From an uncultured beta proteobacterium (GTDB lineage Bacteria > Pseudomonadota > Gammaproteobacteria > Burkholderiales > Burkholderiaceae_C), in NCBI GenBank assembly GCA_903870955.1, contig CAIQEX010000232.1:1-7362 (forward strand): 7,362 nt of DNA, read 5' to 3'. Every line of letters begins with the position of its first letter. Within the stretch, counting starts at the first letter, position 1. Shown here in pieces: positions 1-6,589 of the stretch. The translations under genes were made by a program, and so were the position numbers. Under the pieces are notes generated by a model. The model saw nothing but the letters and a program-made list of their open reading frames with translations. It was not told where the DNA came from and made no database searches.

Positions 1-1
1 C

Positions 2-1807
2 CCGCATTGCAAACCCGCCGGTGGTGATCTGCCCACGGCGCTAACGCCCATCTATCCCACCGTGGCCGGCATGCCGCAGGCCTATTTGCGCAAGGCCGTG
101 TTGGGCGGTCTGGCGCGCGCCGAGTTGTCCGACACTTTTCCGCCCGGCGACCTGAGTCAGTTCAACCCGCATGCGCTGTGGACCTTGCGCCAGGCACTGC
201 AGTTTTTGCACCATCCGACGCCCGATGTGTCGCTGGATACTTTGCAGGACCACAGCCATCCGGCCTGGCAGCGCCTCAAGGCGGAAGAGTTGCTGGCGCA
301 GCAGTTGTCGCAGCTGCAGTCACGCCGCGCACGCGCCGAGTTGCGCGCGCCGCCGCTCCAGGGCAAGGTGGGCGACACCCTGCATGCGCGGTTGCTGGCC
401 GCATTGCCGTTTGAACTCACCAAAGCCCAGCAGCGCGTCAGCTTTGAAATTGCCCGTGACATGGCGCGCAATGTGCCCATGCACCGCCTGCTGCAGGGTG
501 ACGTGGGTGCAGGCAAGACCGTGGTTGCCGCCTTGGCCGCCACCATCTGCATGGACGCCGGTTGGCAATGTGCACTGATGGCACCGACCGAAATTCTGGC
601 GGAGCAACATTTCCGCAAGTTGGTGAGTTGGCTGGAGCCTCTCGGCATTACCACTGCGTGGCTCATCGGCAGCCAGAAGACCAAGGCAAGACGTGAGGCG
701 CTCGCCATGATCGAGAGCGGCGAGGCCAAGCTGGTGGTGGGCACGCACGCGGTGATTCAGGACAAGGTGCGCTTCCAGAACCTGGCGCTGGCCATCATCG
801 ATGAGCAACACCGCTTTGGCGTGGCGCAGCGACTGGCTTTGCGCAGCAAAGCAAGCGTGGGGCCGGGCGCTGAAGCCGAGCAGGGCGACAAGGCGCACCC
901 GTTTGAGCCGCATCTGTTGATGATGACGGCCACGCCCATTCCGCGCACGCTGGCCATGAGCTATTACGCCGATCTGGATGTCTCGACACTGGACGAACTG
1001 CCGCCCGGTCGCACCCCCATCATTACCAAGGTTATCCATGAACACCGGCGTGGTGAGGTGGTGGAGCGCATACGCGCCCAGATTGGCGAAGGTCGGCAGG
1101 TGTACTGGGTTTGCCCGCTGATCGAGGAAAGCGAAGCTCTGGATCTCAGCAATGCCACGCAAACCCATGCCGAACTCAGCGCGGCGCTGCAAGGGCACAG
1201 CACTTTAAGTACCAGCCAAAGGGATCAGGCGTCGGAGCCGGGGACCGTCGCGGAGGACGCAACAACACGGGTCGGCCTGCTGCATTCGCGCATGCCGGTG
1301 GACGAGAAAAAAGCAGTCATGGCGGAATTTGTCGCCGGCAAGATTGCTGTGCTGGTCAGCACCACGGTGATCGAGGTCGGCGTGGATGTGCCCAACGCGT
1401 CACTGATGGTGGTGGAGCACGCCGAGCGCTTTGGCCTGTCCCAACTGCACCAACTGCGCGGCCGCGTCGGACGGGGTGCGGCGGCTTCGGCTTGTGTATT
1501 GCTGTATTCCACTGGCGATGCGCCGCGCCTGGGCGAGACGGCGCGCGAGCGCTTGCGGGCCATGGCCGAGACCAATGATGGTTTCGAGATCGCCCGCCGC
1601 GACCTTGAAATTCGGGGTCCCGGCGAATTTCTGGGCGCACGCCAGAGTGGCGACGCGATGTTGCGCTTTGCCGATCTGGCCACCGACACTGCACTTCTGG
1701 ACTGGGCCCGCCAGGAGGCGCCCAAGATGCTGGACCGTCACCCGCACCTGGCCGAAAAACACGTGCAACGCTGGCTGGGCACCAAGGCGGAATTTTTAAA
1801 GGCCTAA
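2..1807 (+). CDS. recG: ATP-dependent DNA helicase RecG (5'-truncated by window edge)
   Basis: RecG is a superfamily 2 DNA translocase that remodels stalled replication forks and branched recombination intermediates. The frame is open from base 2 with no stop, giving 601 residues in the window; about 90-100 N-terminal residues of a typical ~690-700 aa RecG lie upstream. Visible motifs (window residue numbers): Walker A GDVGAGKT near 166-173, the RecG-type DEQHRFGV box from 267, TATPIPRT from 309, STTVIEVGVDVP, and motif VI QLRGRVGRG from 484. The C-terminal part has RDLEIRGPGEFLGARQSG, matching the RecG TRG region. The upstream wedge-domain remnant LTPIYPTVAGMPQAYLRKAV continues in frame through the GTG at 62, so that GTG is internal and not the start. 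Two poorly conserved inserts lie at about 850-905 and 1160-1270. oxyR follows after 20 nt, suggesting co-transcription. Identification is very secure. Confidence 0.96.
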   Translation, partial: PHCKPAGGDLPTALTPIYPTVAGMPQAYLRKAVLGGLARAELSDTFPPGDLSQFNPHALWTLRQALQFLHHPTPDVSLDTLQDHSHPAWQRLKAEELLAQQLSQLQSRRARAELRAPPLQGKVGDTLHARLLAALPFELTKAQQRVSFEIARDMARNVPMHRLLQGDVGAGKTVVAALAATICMDAGWQCALMAPTEILAEQHFRKLVSWLEPLGITTAWLIGSQKTKARREALAMIESGEAKLVVGTHAVIQDKVRFQNLALAIIDEQHRFGVAQRLALRSKASVGPGAEAEQGDKAHPFEPHLLMMTATPIPRTLAMSYYADLDVSTLDELPPGRTPIITKVIHEHRRGEVVERIRAQIGEGRQVYWVCPLIEESEALDLSNATQTHAELSAALQGHSTLSTSQRDQASEPGTVAEDATTRVGLLHSRMPVDEKKAVMAEFVAGKIAVLVSTTVIEVGVDVPNASLMVVEHAERFGLSQLHQLRGRVGRGAAASACVLLYSTGDAPRLGETARERLRAMAETNDGFEIARRDLEIRGPGEFLGARQSGDAMLRFADLATDTALLDWARQEAPKMLDRHPHLAEKHVQRWLGTKAEFLKA

Positions 1808-1823
1808 GACAATAGGACAATAG
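1808..1823 (+). repeat. Perfect 8-bp tandem repeat carrying the oxyR ribosome binding site
   Basis: The recG-oxyR gap consists almost entirely of GACAATAG repeated twice (1808-1815 and 1816-1823), followed by CGCC and the oxyR ATG. The junction of the two copies creates TAGGAC, whose AGGA at 1814-1817 is the only purine-rich Shine-Dalgarno candidate, 10 nt before the ATG. The repeat is seen directly; any role in translation is inferred. Confidence 0.6.
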
Positions 1824-1827
1824 CGCC

Positions 1828-2787
1828 ATGACACTGACCGAACTCAAATACATCGTGGCCGTGGCGCGTGAACGCCACTTTGGCAAGGCGGCCGAAGCCT
1901 GCTTTGTGTCGCAACCAACTTTGTCGGTAGCCGTCAAAAAACTCGAAGAAGAACTGGACGTCAAACTCTTTGAGCGCAGCGCCAACGAAGTCACAGTTAC
2001 CGCCCTGGGCGAAGAAATCGTGCGCCAAGCCCAAAGCGTGCTGGAGCAGGCCGCCAATATCAAGGACATTGCCAAACGCGGCAAAGACCCCCTGGCCGGT
2101 TCGTTGGCGTTGGGCGTGATCTACACCATCGCACCGTATTTGTTGCCCGATCTGGTGCGCCAGGTGATTCAACGCACGCCCCAGATGCCGCTCATGCTGC
2201 AAGAGAACTTCACTGTCAAATTGTTGGAGATGCTGCGTACCGGCGAGATTGATTGCGCCATTCTGGCCGAACCCTTCCCCGATGCCGGTCTGGCTACTGC
2301 GCCGCTGTATGACGAGCCTTTTTACGCTGCGGTTCCGATGAACCATCCGCTGGCAGAACTGACTAGCGTTTCCGCCGAGCAGCTTAAAAACGAGACCATG
2401 CTGTTGCTGGGCAATGGCCACTGCTTTCGCGACCATGTGCTGGAGGTGTGCCCGGAGTTTGCACGCTTTTCCAGCAATGCCGAAGGCATTCGCAAGAGTT
2501 TTGAAGGCTCCAGTCTCGAGACCATCAAGCACATGGTGGCGGCTGGCATGGGCATCACACTGGTGCCGCGTCTGAGCGTGCCGCGCGAGGCCATGGAGTC
2601 CAAAAAACGGCGTCAGGAAGACGCCTATATCAAGTACCTGCCAGTCACCGATAACAAGGGTGCGGAGCCACCCACCCGTCGCGTGGTGCTGGCGTGGCGG
2701 CGCAGCTTTACCCGTTACGAGGCGATTGCGGCCCTGCGCAATGCCATCTATGCCTGTGAACTCCCTGGCGTGACCCGACTATCTTGA
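1828..2787 (+). CDS. oxyR: Hydrogen-peroxide-sensing LysR-type regulator OxyR
   Basis: OxyR senses H2O2 through a reversible disulfide and activates antioxidant genes such as catalase, peroxiredoxin and thioredoxin-system genes. The 319 aa product has an N-terminal LysR winged helix-turn-helix (about 1-60; [20 protein letters not shown] spans the recognition helix) and a periplasmic-binding-protein-like sensor domain. The motif [12 protein letters not shown] places cysteines exactly at 199 and 208, as in E. coli OxyR. Thr100, Thr129 and His198, which surround the peroxide pocket in characterised OxyR proteins, are also at identical numbers. It is slightly longer than the 305 aa E. coli protein because of a lysine/arginine-rich segment near 258-264 and a longer C-terminal region. 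The ATG at 1828 starts the conserved LysR N-terminus ([14 protein letters not shown]). It lies in a likely recG-oxyR-ubiA unit; I see no strong private promoter. Confidence 0.95.
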   Translation: MTLTELKYIVAVARERHFGKAAEACFVSQPTLSVAVKKLEEELDVKLFERSANEVTVTALGEEIVRQAQSVLEQAANIKDIAKRGKDPLAGSLALGVIYTIAPYLLPDLVRQVIQRTPQMPLMLQENFTVKLLEMLRTGEIDCAILAEPFPDAGLATAPLYDEPFYAAVPMNHPLAELTSVSAEQLKNETMLLLGNGHCFRDHVLEVCPEFARFSSNAEGIRKSFEGSSLETIKHMVAAGMGITLVPRLSVPREAMESKKRRQEDAYIKYLPVTDNKGAEPPTRRVVLAWRRSFTRYEAIAALRNAIYACELPGVTRLS

Positions 2788-3656
2788 ACGTTGAACGGCA
2801 ACCTGTGAACGCGCGTTTTGCTTTGTATCTGGATCTGATCCGTTGGAACCGGCCCGCCGGTTGGCTCCTGTTGTTGTGGCCCTCGCTGTCGGCGCTGTGG
2901 ATTGCTTCAGGGGGCTTTCCTGGCTGGCATCTGATTGCCGTTTTCGTCCTCGGTACCATCCTGATGCGCAGTGCCGGTTGCTGCATTAACGATGTGGCAG
3001 ACCGCGACTTTGATCGCCATGTCAAACGCACGGCCGGCCGGCCAGTGACCAGCGGCAAAGTGTCGGTTCGCGAAGCCCTGTGGGTTGGTGCGGTGTTGGC
3101 CATGCTGGCATTTGCTCTGGTGTTGACGACCAATGAGGCCACCATTCTTTGGTCCTTTGCAGCACTTGCCGTGACGCTGATTTACCCCTACGCAAAGCGG
3201 TATGTCTCGATGCCCCAGGCGGTGTTGGGCATCGCCTTCAGTTTCGGCATTCCGATGGCCTTTGCGGCAGTGCAGGGTCAGGTGCCCGTGCTCGCCTGGG
3301 TCTTGCTCGCGGGCAACCTGTTTTGGGTGCTGGCCTACGACACCGAATACGCCATGGTCGACCGCGACGATGACTTGCGCATCGGCATGAAGACCTCGGC
3401 CATCACGCTGGGGCGCTGGGATGTCGTGGCGGTACTGTCGTTTTATCTGGTGCAGTTGGCGATCTGGTCCTGGGCAATTGTTCCGCAGCCAAACGCCTGG
3501 GCCTGGTGGCTGGGTGTCGTGGTGGTGTTGGCGCAGGTGGTGTGGCACGCCACCTTGATCAAGGACCGTACACGCGAAGGGTGCTTCAAGGCGTTTCGTG
3601 CCAACCATTGGGTCGGATTCACGCTCTTTGCGGCGGTGGTGGCGGGTTCGGTTTAG
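2784..3656 (+). CDS. ubiA: 4-hydroxybenzoate polyprenyltransferase (ubiquinone biosynthesis)
   Basis: UbiA is an inner-membrane prenyltransferase that attaches the polyprenyl tail to 4-hydroxybenzoate, an early committed step of ubiquinone synthesis. Both Mg2+/diphosphate-binding aspartate motifs are present: NDVADRDFD at residues 69-77 followed by [16 protein letters not shown], and [12 protein letters not shown] at 186-197. The chain is otherwise a series of hydrophobic segments, consistent with the 8-9 transmembrane helices of the family. At 290 aa from the TTG at 2784 it matches the E. coli length. The TTG overlaps the oxyR TGA by 4 nt (TTGA), suggesting translational coupling. A GTG at 2805 is an alternative start, and neither has a good Shine-Dalgarno, so the N-terminal seven residues are uncertain. 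The GTT codon before the TAG is followed by a hairpin terminator. Confidence 0.95.
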   Translation: MNVERQPVNARFALYLDLIRWNRPAGWLLLLWPSLSALWIASGGFPGWHLIAVFVLGTILMRSAGCCINDVADRDFDRHVKRTAGRPVTSGKVSVREALWVGAVLAMLAFALVLTTNEATILWSFAALAVTLIYPYAKRYVSMPQAVLGIAFSFGIPMAFAAVQGQVPVLAWVLLAGNLFWVLAYDTEYAMVDRDDDLRIGMKTSAITLGRWDVVAVLSFYLVQLAIWSWAIVPQPNAWAWWLGVVVVLAQVVWHATLIKDRTREGCFKAFRANHWVGFTLFAAVVAGSV

Positions 3657-3661
3657 GCAAC

Positions 3662-3692
3662 AAAAAAGCCCGGACCTTTGCAGGACCGGGCT
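3662..3692 (-). terminator. Rho-independent terminator between convergent ubiA and psiF-like gene
   Basis: AGCCCGG (3667-3673) pairs with CCGGGCT (3686-3692). The inner CCT/AGG pairs close a four-base TTGC loop, with one A:A mismatch between the two stem parts. Read on the minus strand the stem is followed by six T residues (complement of 3662-3667), the classic intrinsic terminator for the PsiF-like gene that ends 20 bases away. On the plus strand the tail is only CTCTTC, so it may also end ubiA transcription but less strongly. The hairpin is seen directly; termination strength is inferred. Confidence 0.85.
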
Positions 3693-3711
3693 CTTCAAAT
3701 TAGCTCGAAAA

Positions 3712-4035
3712 TTACTTGTTGCTCAGGCATTCCTTCATGAAGGCCTTGCGCTCGTCGCCCTTCAGTGCCTTGGCTTTGGGATCAGCGTTACAGGTCTTCA
3801 TTTTGTTCTGTTGCGTCGTGCCAGCAGCCGGTTCGGCGGCGGCAGGCTTGGCGCTCAGGCATTCTTTCATGAAAGCCTTGCGGTCGTCGCCCTTGAGCTC
3901 TTTGGCTTTGGGATCGGCGTTGCAGCTCTTCATTTTGTTTTGCTGGGTGGCCGGTGCGGCAGCAGCGTCGGCGGCATGGGCGATGCCCACGGTCAGAGAC
4001 ATGCCCAAAGCCAGGAGAGTCAGTAGTTTTTTCAT
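3712..4035 (-). CDS. Exported PsiF-repeat family protein with two tandem modules
   Basis: A 107 aa protein with a clear Sec-type signal peptide: MKK, a hydrophobic core, and an AHA cleavage box with likely processing near residue 21-22. The mature part is two copies of a 31-residue module (QQNKMK(S/T)CNADPKAK...FMKECLS) joined by an Ala/Pro-rich linker. Each module carries two cysteines 21 residues apart. This architecture and the LKGD(D/E)RKxFMxxCL signature match the PsiF repeat family; E. coli PsiF, expressed under phosphate starvation, is also about 106 aa with two modules. Molecular function is unknown. Periplasmic location and one disulfide per module are inferences. The ATG at 4035 is supported by GAGGAA (4041-4046) five bases upstream. 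It has its own promoter region and terminator and appears monocistronic. I see no obvious Pho box, so phosphate control is not shown. Confidence 0.85.
   Translation of the reverse strand: MKKLLTLLALGMSLTVGIAHAADAAAAPATQQNKMKSCNADPKAKELKGDDRKAFMKECLSAKPAAAEPAAGTTQQNKMKTCNADPKAKALKGDERKAFMKECLSNK
3721..3945 (-). repeat. Two 93-bp direct repeats encoding the PsiF modules
   Basis: Positions 3721-3813 and 3853-3945 align without gaps at a 132-bp (44-codon) period. By hand count they differ at 12 of 93 bases, and the encoded modules at 3 of 31 residues. The 39-bp spacer encodes the Ala/Pro/Glu linker. The high nucleotide identity suggests recent duplication or gene conversion between modules. Confidence 0.8.
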
Positions 4036-4056
4036 TGGTGTTCCTCAAGTTTGTTG

Positions 4057-4071
4057 GGCAGAAAACCTGCC
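4057..4071 (-). other. Small hairpin in the psiF-like gene leader
   Basis: GGCAG (4057-4061) and CTGCC (4067-4071) form a 5-bp inverted repeat around a 5-base A/T-rich loop, about 10 bases upstream of the gene's Shine-Dalgarno. If transcription begins near 4087 this hairpin would lie in the 5' untranslated leader. A stem this short can occur by chance, and no function is claimed. Confidence 0.3.
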
Positions 4072-4081
4072 AATAAGATGA

Positions 4082-4096
4082 AATCCCGACGGGATT
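4082..4096. promoter_or_regulatory. Perfect palindrome overlapping the candidate psiF promoter (possible operator)
   Basis: AATCCCG (4082-4088), a single A, then CGGGATT (4090-4096) form a perfect 7-bp-arm inverted repeat. It overlaps the proposed minus-strand -10 box (4094-4099) and the predicted start point near 4087. That is a typical position for a repressor operator, though it could also be a leader hairpin. The palindrome is seen directly; the operator role is inference, and I do not recognise the site as a known regulator's box. Confidence 0.4.
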
Positions 4097-4122
4097 CCAG
4101 CACATAACGCCCACTTTGGCAA
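4094..4122 (-). promoter_or_regulatory. Candidate sigma70 promoter for the PsiF-like gene
   Basis: On the minus strand TTGCCA (4117-4122) is followed after 17 bases by TGGAAT (4094-4099). The -10 box is preceded by TGC, resembling an extended -10. Both hexamers match the consensus at 4 of 6 positions and the spacing is ideal. The predicted start near 4087 gives a leader of about 50 nt. Confidence 0.4.
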
Positions 4123-4163
4123 ACCGGTTGACCTTGGGTTACGGGGCTGTCACGGCACCCGCT

Positions 4164-4169
4164 TAAAAT
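4164..4169 (+). promoter_or_regulatory. -10-like box immediately upstream of argS
   Basis: TAAAAT (5 of 6 matches to TATAAT) ends 7 bases before the argS ATG, so transcription from it would begin at or next to the start codon. No good -35 hexamer sits 16-18 bases upstream (the region is GC-rich, ACGGGG), and no Shine-Dalgarno precedes the ATG. Together these suggest a leaderless or very short-leader argS mRNA, which is an inference. Confidence 0.4.
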
Positions 4170-4176
4170 CCCGGCC

Positions 4177-5862
4177 ATGCTGTCTGTAAAAAACGAACTC
4201 CTGCTGGCGCTAGCCGCGGTCCTGGAAAATATCTCTGCTGGCTCCGGTGCCAAGGCAGCTTTTGAATCCCCCAAGGTTGCCGCACATGGCGACCTCGCCA
4301 CCACGGCGGCCATGCAACTGGCCAAGCCACTCAAGCGCAATCCGCGCCAGTTGGCCGAAGAACTGCGTGACGCCCTGTTGGCCGATGCTGCCTATCTGCG
4401 TTGGGTGGATGCGGTGGAAATTGCGGGCCCCGGCTTTATCAACATCCGCTTGAAGCCCGCAGCCAAGCAGGAAATCGTGCGCGAAGTGCTGGGCCAAGGG
4501 GCGCAGTTTGGCGAACAGAAATCGAACGGACAGCGCCTGCTGGTGGAGTTTGTTTCGGCCAATCCGACCGGTCCGCTGCATGTGGGGCATGGTCGCCAAG
4601 CGGCACTGGGCGATGCCATTTGCAACCTGTTTCAGACCCAGGGCTGGGACGTCTACCGCGAGTTTTATTACAACGACGCCGGCGTCCAGATCGGCACACT
4701 CGCCGCAAGTACCATGCTGCGCGCCAAAGGCTTCAAACCGGGTGATGCAGAGTGGCCCAGCGGCGAGAACGCAGCCGCCTACAACGGCGACTACATCGCG
4801 GATATTGCTGCAGACTTCCTCGCCGGCAAAACGGTGCAGTCCGATGACCGCAGCTTTACTGCCAGCGGCGATGTCAATGACCTGGACGGCATGCGCCAGT
4901 TCGCCGTGGCCTACCTGCGCCACGAACAGGACCTGGACTTGAAGGCCTTTTCGGTGAAGTTCGATAACTACTACCTGGAAAGCAGCCTGTACACCAGTGG
5001 CCGTGTGGACGGCACCGTCAAACGCCTGCAGGAAGCCGGCAAGACCTACGAGAAAGACGGCGCGCTATGGCTGCAGTCCACCGATTACGGCGATGACAAG
5101 GACCGTGTCATGCGCAAGCAGGACGGCAGCTTTACCTATTTTGTGCCGGATGTGGCGTATCACATTGCCAAGTGGGAGCGTGGTTTCACCAAGGTCGTCA
5201 ACATTCAGGGCACGGACCACCACGGCACCATTGCCCGCGTGCGCGCCGGCCTTCAAGCCGCCAATGCGGGGATTCCCCAGGGCTACCCCGATTACGTGTT
5301 GCACACCATGGTGCGGGTGGTCAAGGGTGGCGAAGAGGTCAAGATTTCCAAGCGTGCCGGCAGCTACGTAACCCTGCGTGACCTAATCGAGTGGACCAGC
5401 AAGGACGCCGTACGCTTCTTCCTGCTGAGCCGCAAGCCCGACACCGAATACACCTTTGACGTGGATCTGGCCGTGGCCAAGAACAACGACAACCCGGTTT
5501 ACTACGTGCAATACGCCCATGCGCGTATCTGCTCGGTGTTGGCGGCGTGGGGGGGCGATCGCGCCACATTGGCGAATGTGGATTTGTCGGCCCTGACCAG
5601 TCCGCAGGCCCAGGCCCTGATGCTGCTGTTGGCCAAATACCCGGAAATGCTCACAGCTGCGGTCCAAGGCTTTGCGCCGCACGATGTCACCTTTTACCTG
5701 CGTGAACTGGCCGCTTGTTATCACAGCTATTACGATGCCGAGCGCATTCTGGTTGATGACGAAGCGGTCAAGCTGGCACGCCTGGCGCTCGTGGCAGCCA
5801 CGGCGCAGGTGTTGCACAATGGCTTGGCAGTGCTGGGCGTGAGTGCCCCGCAGAAGATGTAA
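4177..5862 (+). CDS. argS: Arginyl-tRNA synthetase
   Basis: This class Ia aminoacyl-tRNA synthetase charges tRNA-Arg in the cytoplasm and should be essential. The 561 aa protein has the ArgS N-terminal additional domain (about 1-115, with GPGFINIRL), then the catalytic core with [16 protein letters not shown], whose HIGH-type signature HVGH is residues 135-138. The KMSKS-equivalent loop is KISKRAGS from residue 389, followed by a C-terminal all-helical DALR anticodon-binding domain starting near [13 protein letters not shown] and ending [10 protein letters not shown], as usual for ArgS. Length is within the normal bacterial range of about 550-590. The ATG at 4177 fits the family N-terminus, although no ribosome binding site precedes it. 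The SPOR gene starts 27 bases downstream with no terminator between, so the two are probably co-transcribed. Confidence 0.97.
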   Translation: MLSVKNELLLALAAVLENISAGSGAKAAFESPKVAAHGDLATTAAMQLAKPLKRNPRQLAEELRDALLADAAYLRWVDAVEIAGPGFINIRLKPAAKQEIVREVLGQGAQFGEQKSNGQRLLVEFVSANPTGPLHVGHGRQAALGDAICNLFQTQGWDVYREFYYNDAGVQIGTLAASTMLRAKGFKPGDAEWPSGENAAAYNGDYIADIAADFLAGKTVQSDDRSFTASGDVNDLDGMRQFAVAYLRHEQDLDLKAFSVKFDNYYLESSLYTSGRVDGTVKRLQEAGKTYEKDGALWLQSTDYGDDKDRVMRKQDGSFTYFVPDVAYHIAKWERGFTKVVNIQGTDHHGTIARVRAGLQAANAGIPQGYPDYVLHTMVRVVKGGEEVKISKRAGSYVTLRDLIEWTSKDAVRFFLLSRKPDTEYTFDVDLAVAKNNDNPVYYVQYAHARICSVLAAWGGDRATLANVDLSALTSPQAQALMLLLAKYPEMLTAAVQGFAPHDVTFYLRELAACYHSYYDAERILVDDEAVKLARLALVAATAQVLHNGLAVLGVSAPQKM

Positions 5863-5889
5863 TCCATTCTAAAAAACGAGAACCAAGGC

Positions 5890-6555
5890 ATGAAGCAACA
5901 GCGTGGCGGAACCCTTTTGGGGTTCATTATTGGTGTGGTGGTGGGACTGGCGGCTGCATTGGCGGTGGCCGTGTATGTGACCAAGGTGCCCGTGCCCTTC
6001 CTCAACAAGGGCCAGACCCGCAGCGCCGACCAGGACGCAGAAGAGGCCAAGAAGAACAAGGACTGGGACCCCAACGCGCCGCTCTACGGAAAGAATCCAG
6101 CCAAGCCGCCGCAGGCTGTAGCGTCAGGCCCTGTCACCGCACCCGCGCCGGTTGCCGCACCGGTGACGCCCGCGCCAGCGCCCATCCCGGCCAAGCCTGA
6201 AGTCAAGGCGCCGGATGCCAAGTCCAGCGAGACTAAGAAAACCGAGGCCAAAGCCGCACCGTCCGCCGACCCTCTGGGTGATCTGGCCAAGGCCAAGGCT
6301 GCAGCAAGCGAGGGTGACCCGTATGTGTATTGGGTGCAGGTCGGTGCCTATCGCACCACCGAGGATGCCGAAAGTCAACGTGCCAAGTTGTCCTTGAGCG
6401 GTGTTGAAAGCAAAATCTCGGAACGCGAGCAATCCGGGCGCACGGTATACCGTGTGCGCGTGGGCCCGTTTGACAAGAAGGAAGAGGGCGAAAAGACCAA
6501 GGAGAAGTTGGACAAGTCGGGACTGGACACGGCTCTGGTGCGCGTTCAGCGCTAG
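5890..6555 (+). CDS. Membrane-anchored SPOR-domain protein (FtsN-like)
   Basis: A 221 aa bitopic protein with a short basic cytoplasmic N-terminus (MKQQRGG), one transmembrane helix at about 8-31, and a periplasmic linker. The linker is charged at first and then rich in Pro, Ala and Lys (about 75-140). The C-terminal SPOR domain runs from about 143 to 219 (YVYWVQVGAYRTTEDAE...YRVRVGPFDKKEEGE). SPOR domains bind glycan strands stripped of stem peptides at the division septum, so a role in cell division or septal peptidoglycan is likely. The layout matches FtsN, but many SPOR proteins share it, so ftsN is not asserted. It sits between argS and dsbA, an order I recall from other Burkholderiales. 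AAGG at 5885-5888 is a rather close ribosome binding site candidate. Confidence 0.88.
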   Translation: MKQQRGGTLLGFIIGVVVGLAAALAVAVYVTKVPVPFLNKGQTRSADQDAEEAKKNKDWDPNAPLYGKNPAKPPQAVASGPVTAPAPVAAPVTPAPAPIPAKPEVKAPDAKSSETKKTEAKAAPSADPLGDLAKAKAAASEGDPYVYWVQVGAYRTTEDAESQRAKLSLSGVESKISEREQSGRTVYRVRVGPFDKKEEGEKTKEKLDKSGLDTALVRVQR

Positions 6556-6581
6556 AGTTAAAAACAATGCTGAATTTGATT

Positions 6582-6585
6582 GGAG
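6582..6585 (+). promoter_or_regulatory. Ribosome binding site deciding the dsbA start
   Basis: GGAG, four bases before the ATG at 6590, supports that codon as the native dsbA start. It therefore argues that the signal-peptide segment belongs to the same gene as the downstream catalytic domain. The GTG at 6751, which begins the open catalytic frame, has no comparable site. Confidence 0.6.
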
Positions 6586-6589
6586 TTTT

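Noticed and set aside
62..64. GTG as the start codon of recG
   Set aside because: The frame is open upstream to base 2 and encodes conserved RecG residues (LTPIYPTVAG), so this codon is internal and the true start is outside the window.
320..2532. Long minus-strand open frames opposite recG and oxyR (320-1198, 1356-2084, 1804-2532)
   Set aside because: They lie opposite strongly conserved genes, show no recognisable domains, and are expected from codon bias in GC-rich DNA.
2907..3698. 263-codon minus-strand frame opposite ubiA
   Set aside because: Composition is His/Gln/Arg-rich shadow sequence, it runs through the terminator hairpin, and ubiA on the plus strand is unambiguous.
3598..4081. 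Plus-strand frames across the psiF-like gene with apparent internal repeats
   Set aside because: The repeats are the complement of the PsiF modules; only the minus strand has a signal peptide, a ribosome binding site and a family match.
4128..4133. TTGACC as the -35 of an argS promoter
   Set aside because: It lies 30 bases from the TAAAAT box, too far for sigma70, and no -10-like hexamer occurs at 16-18 bases.
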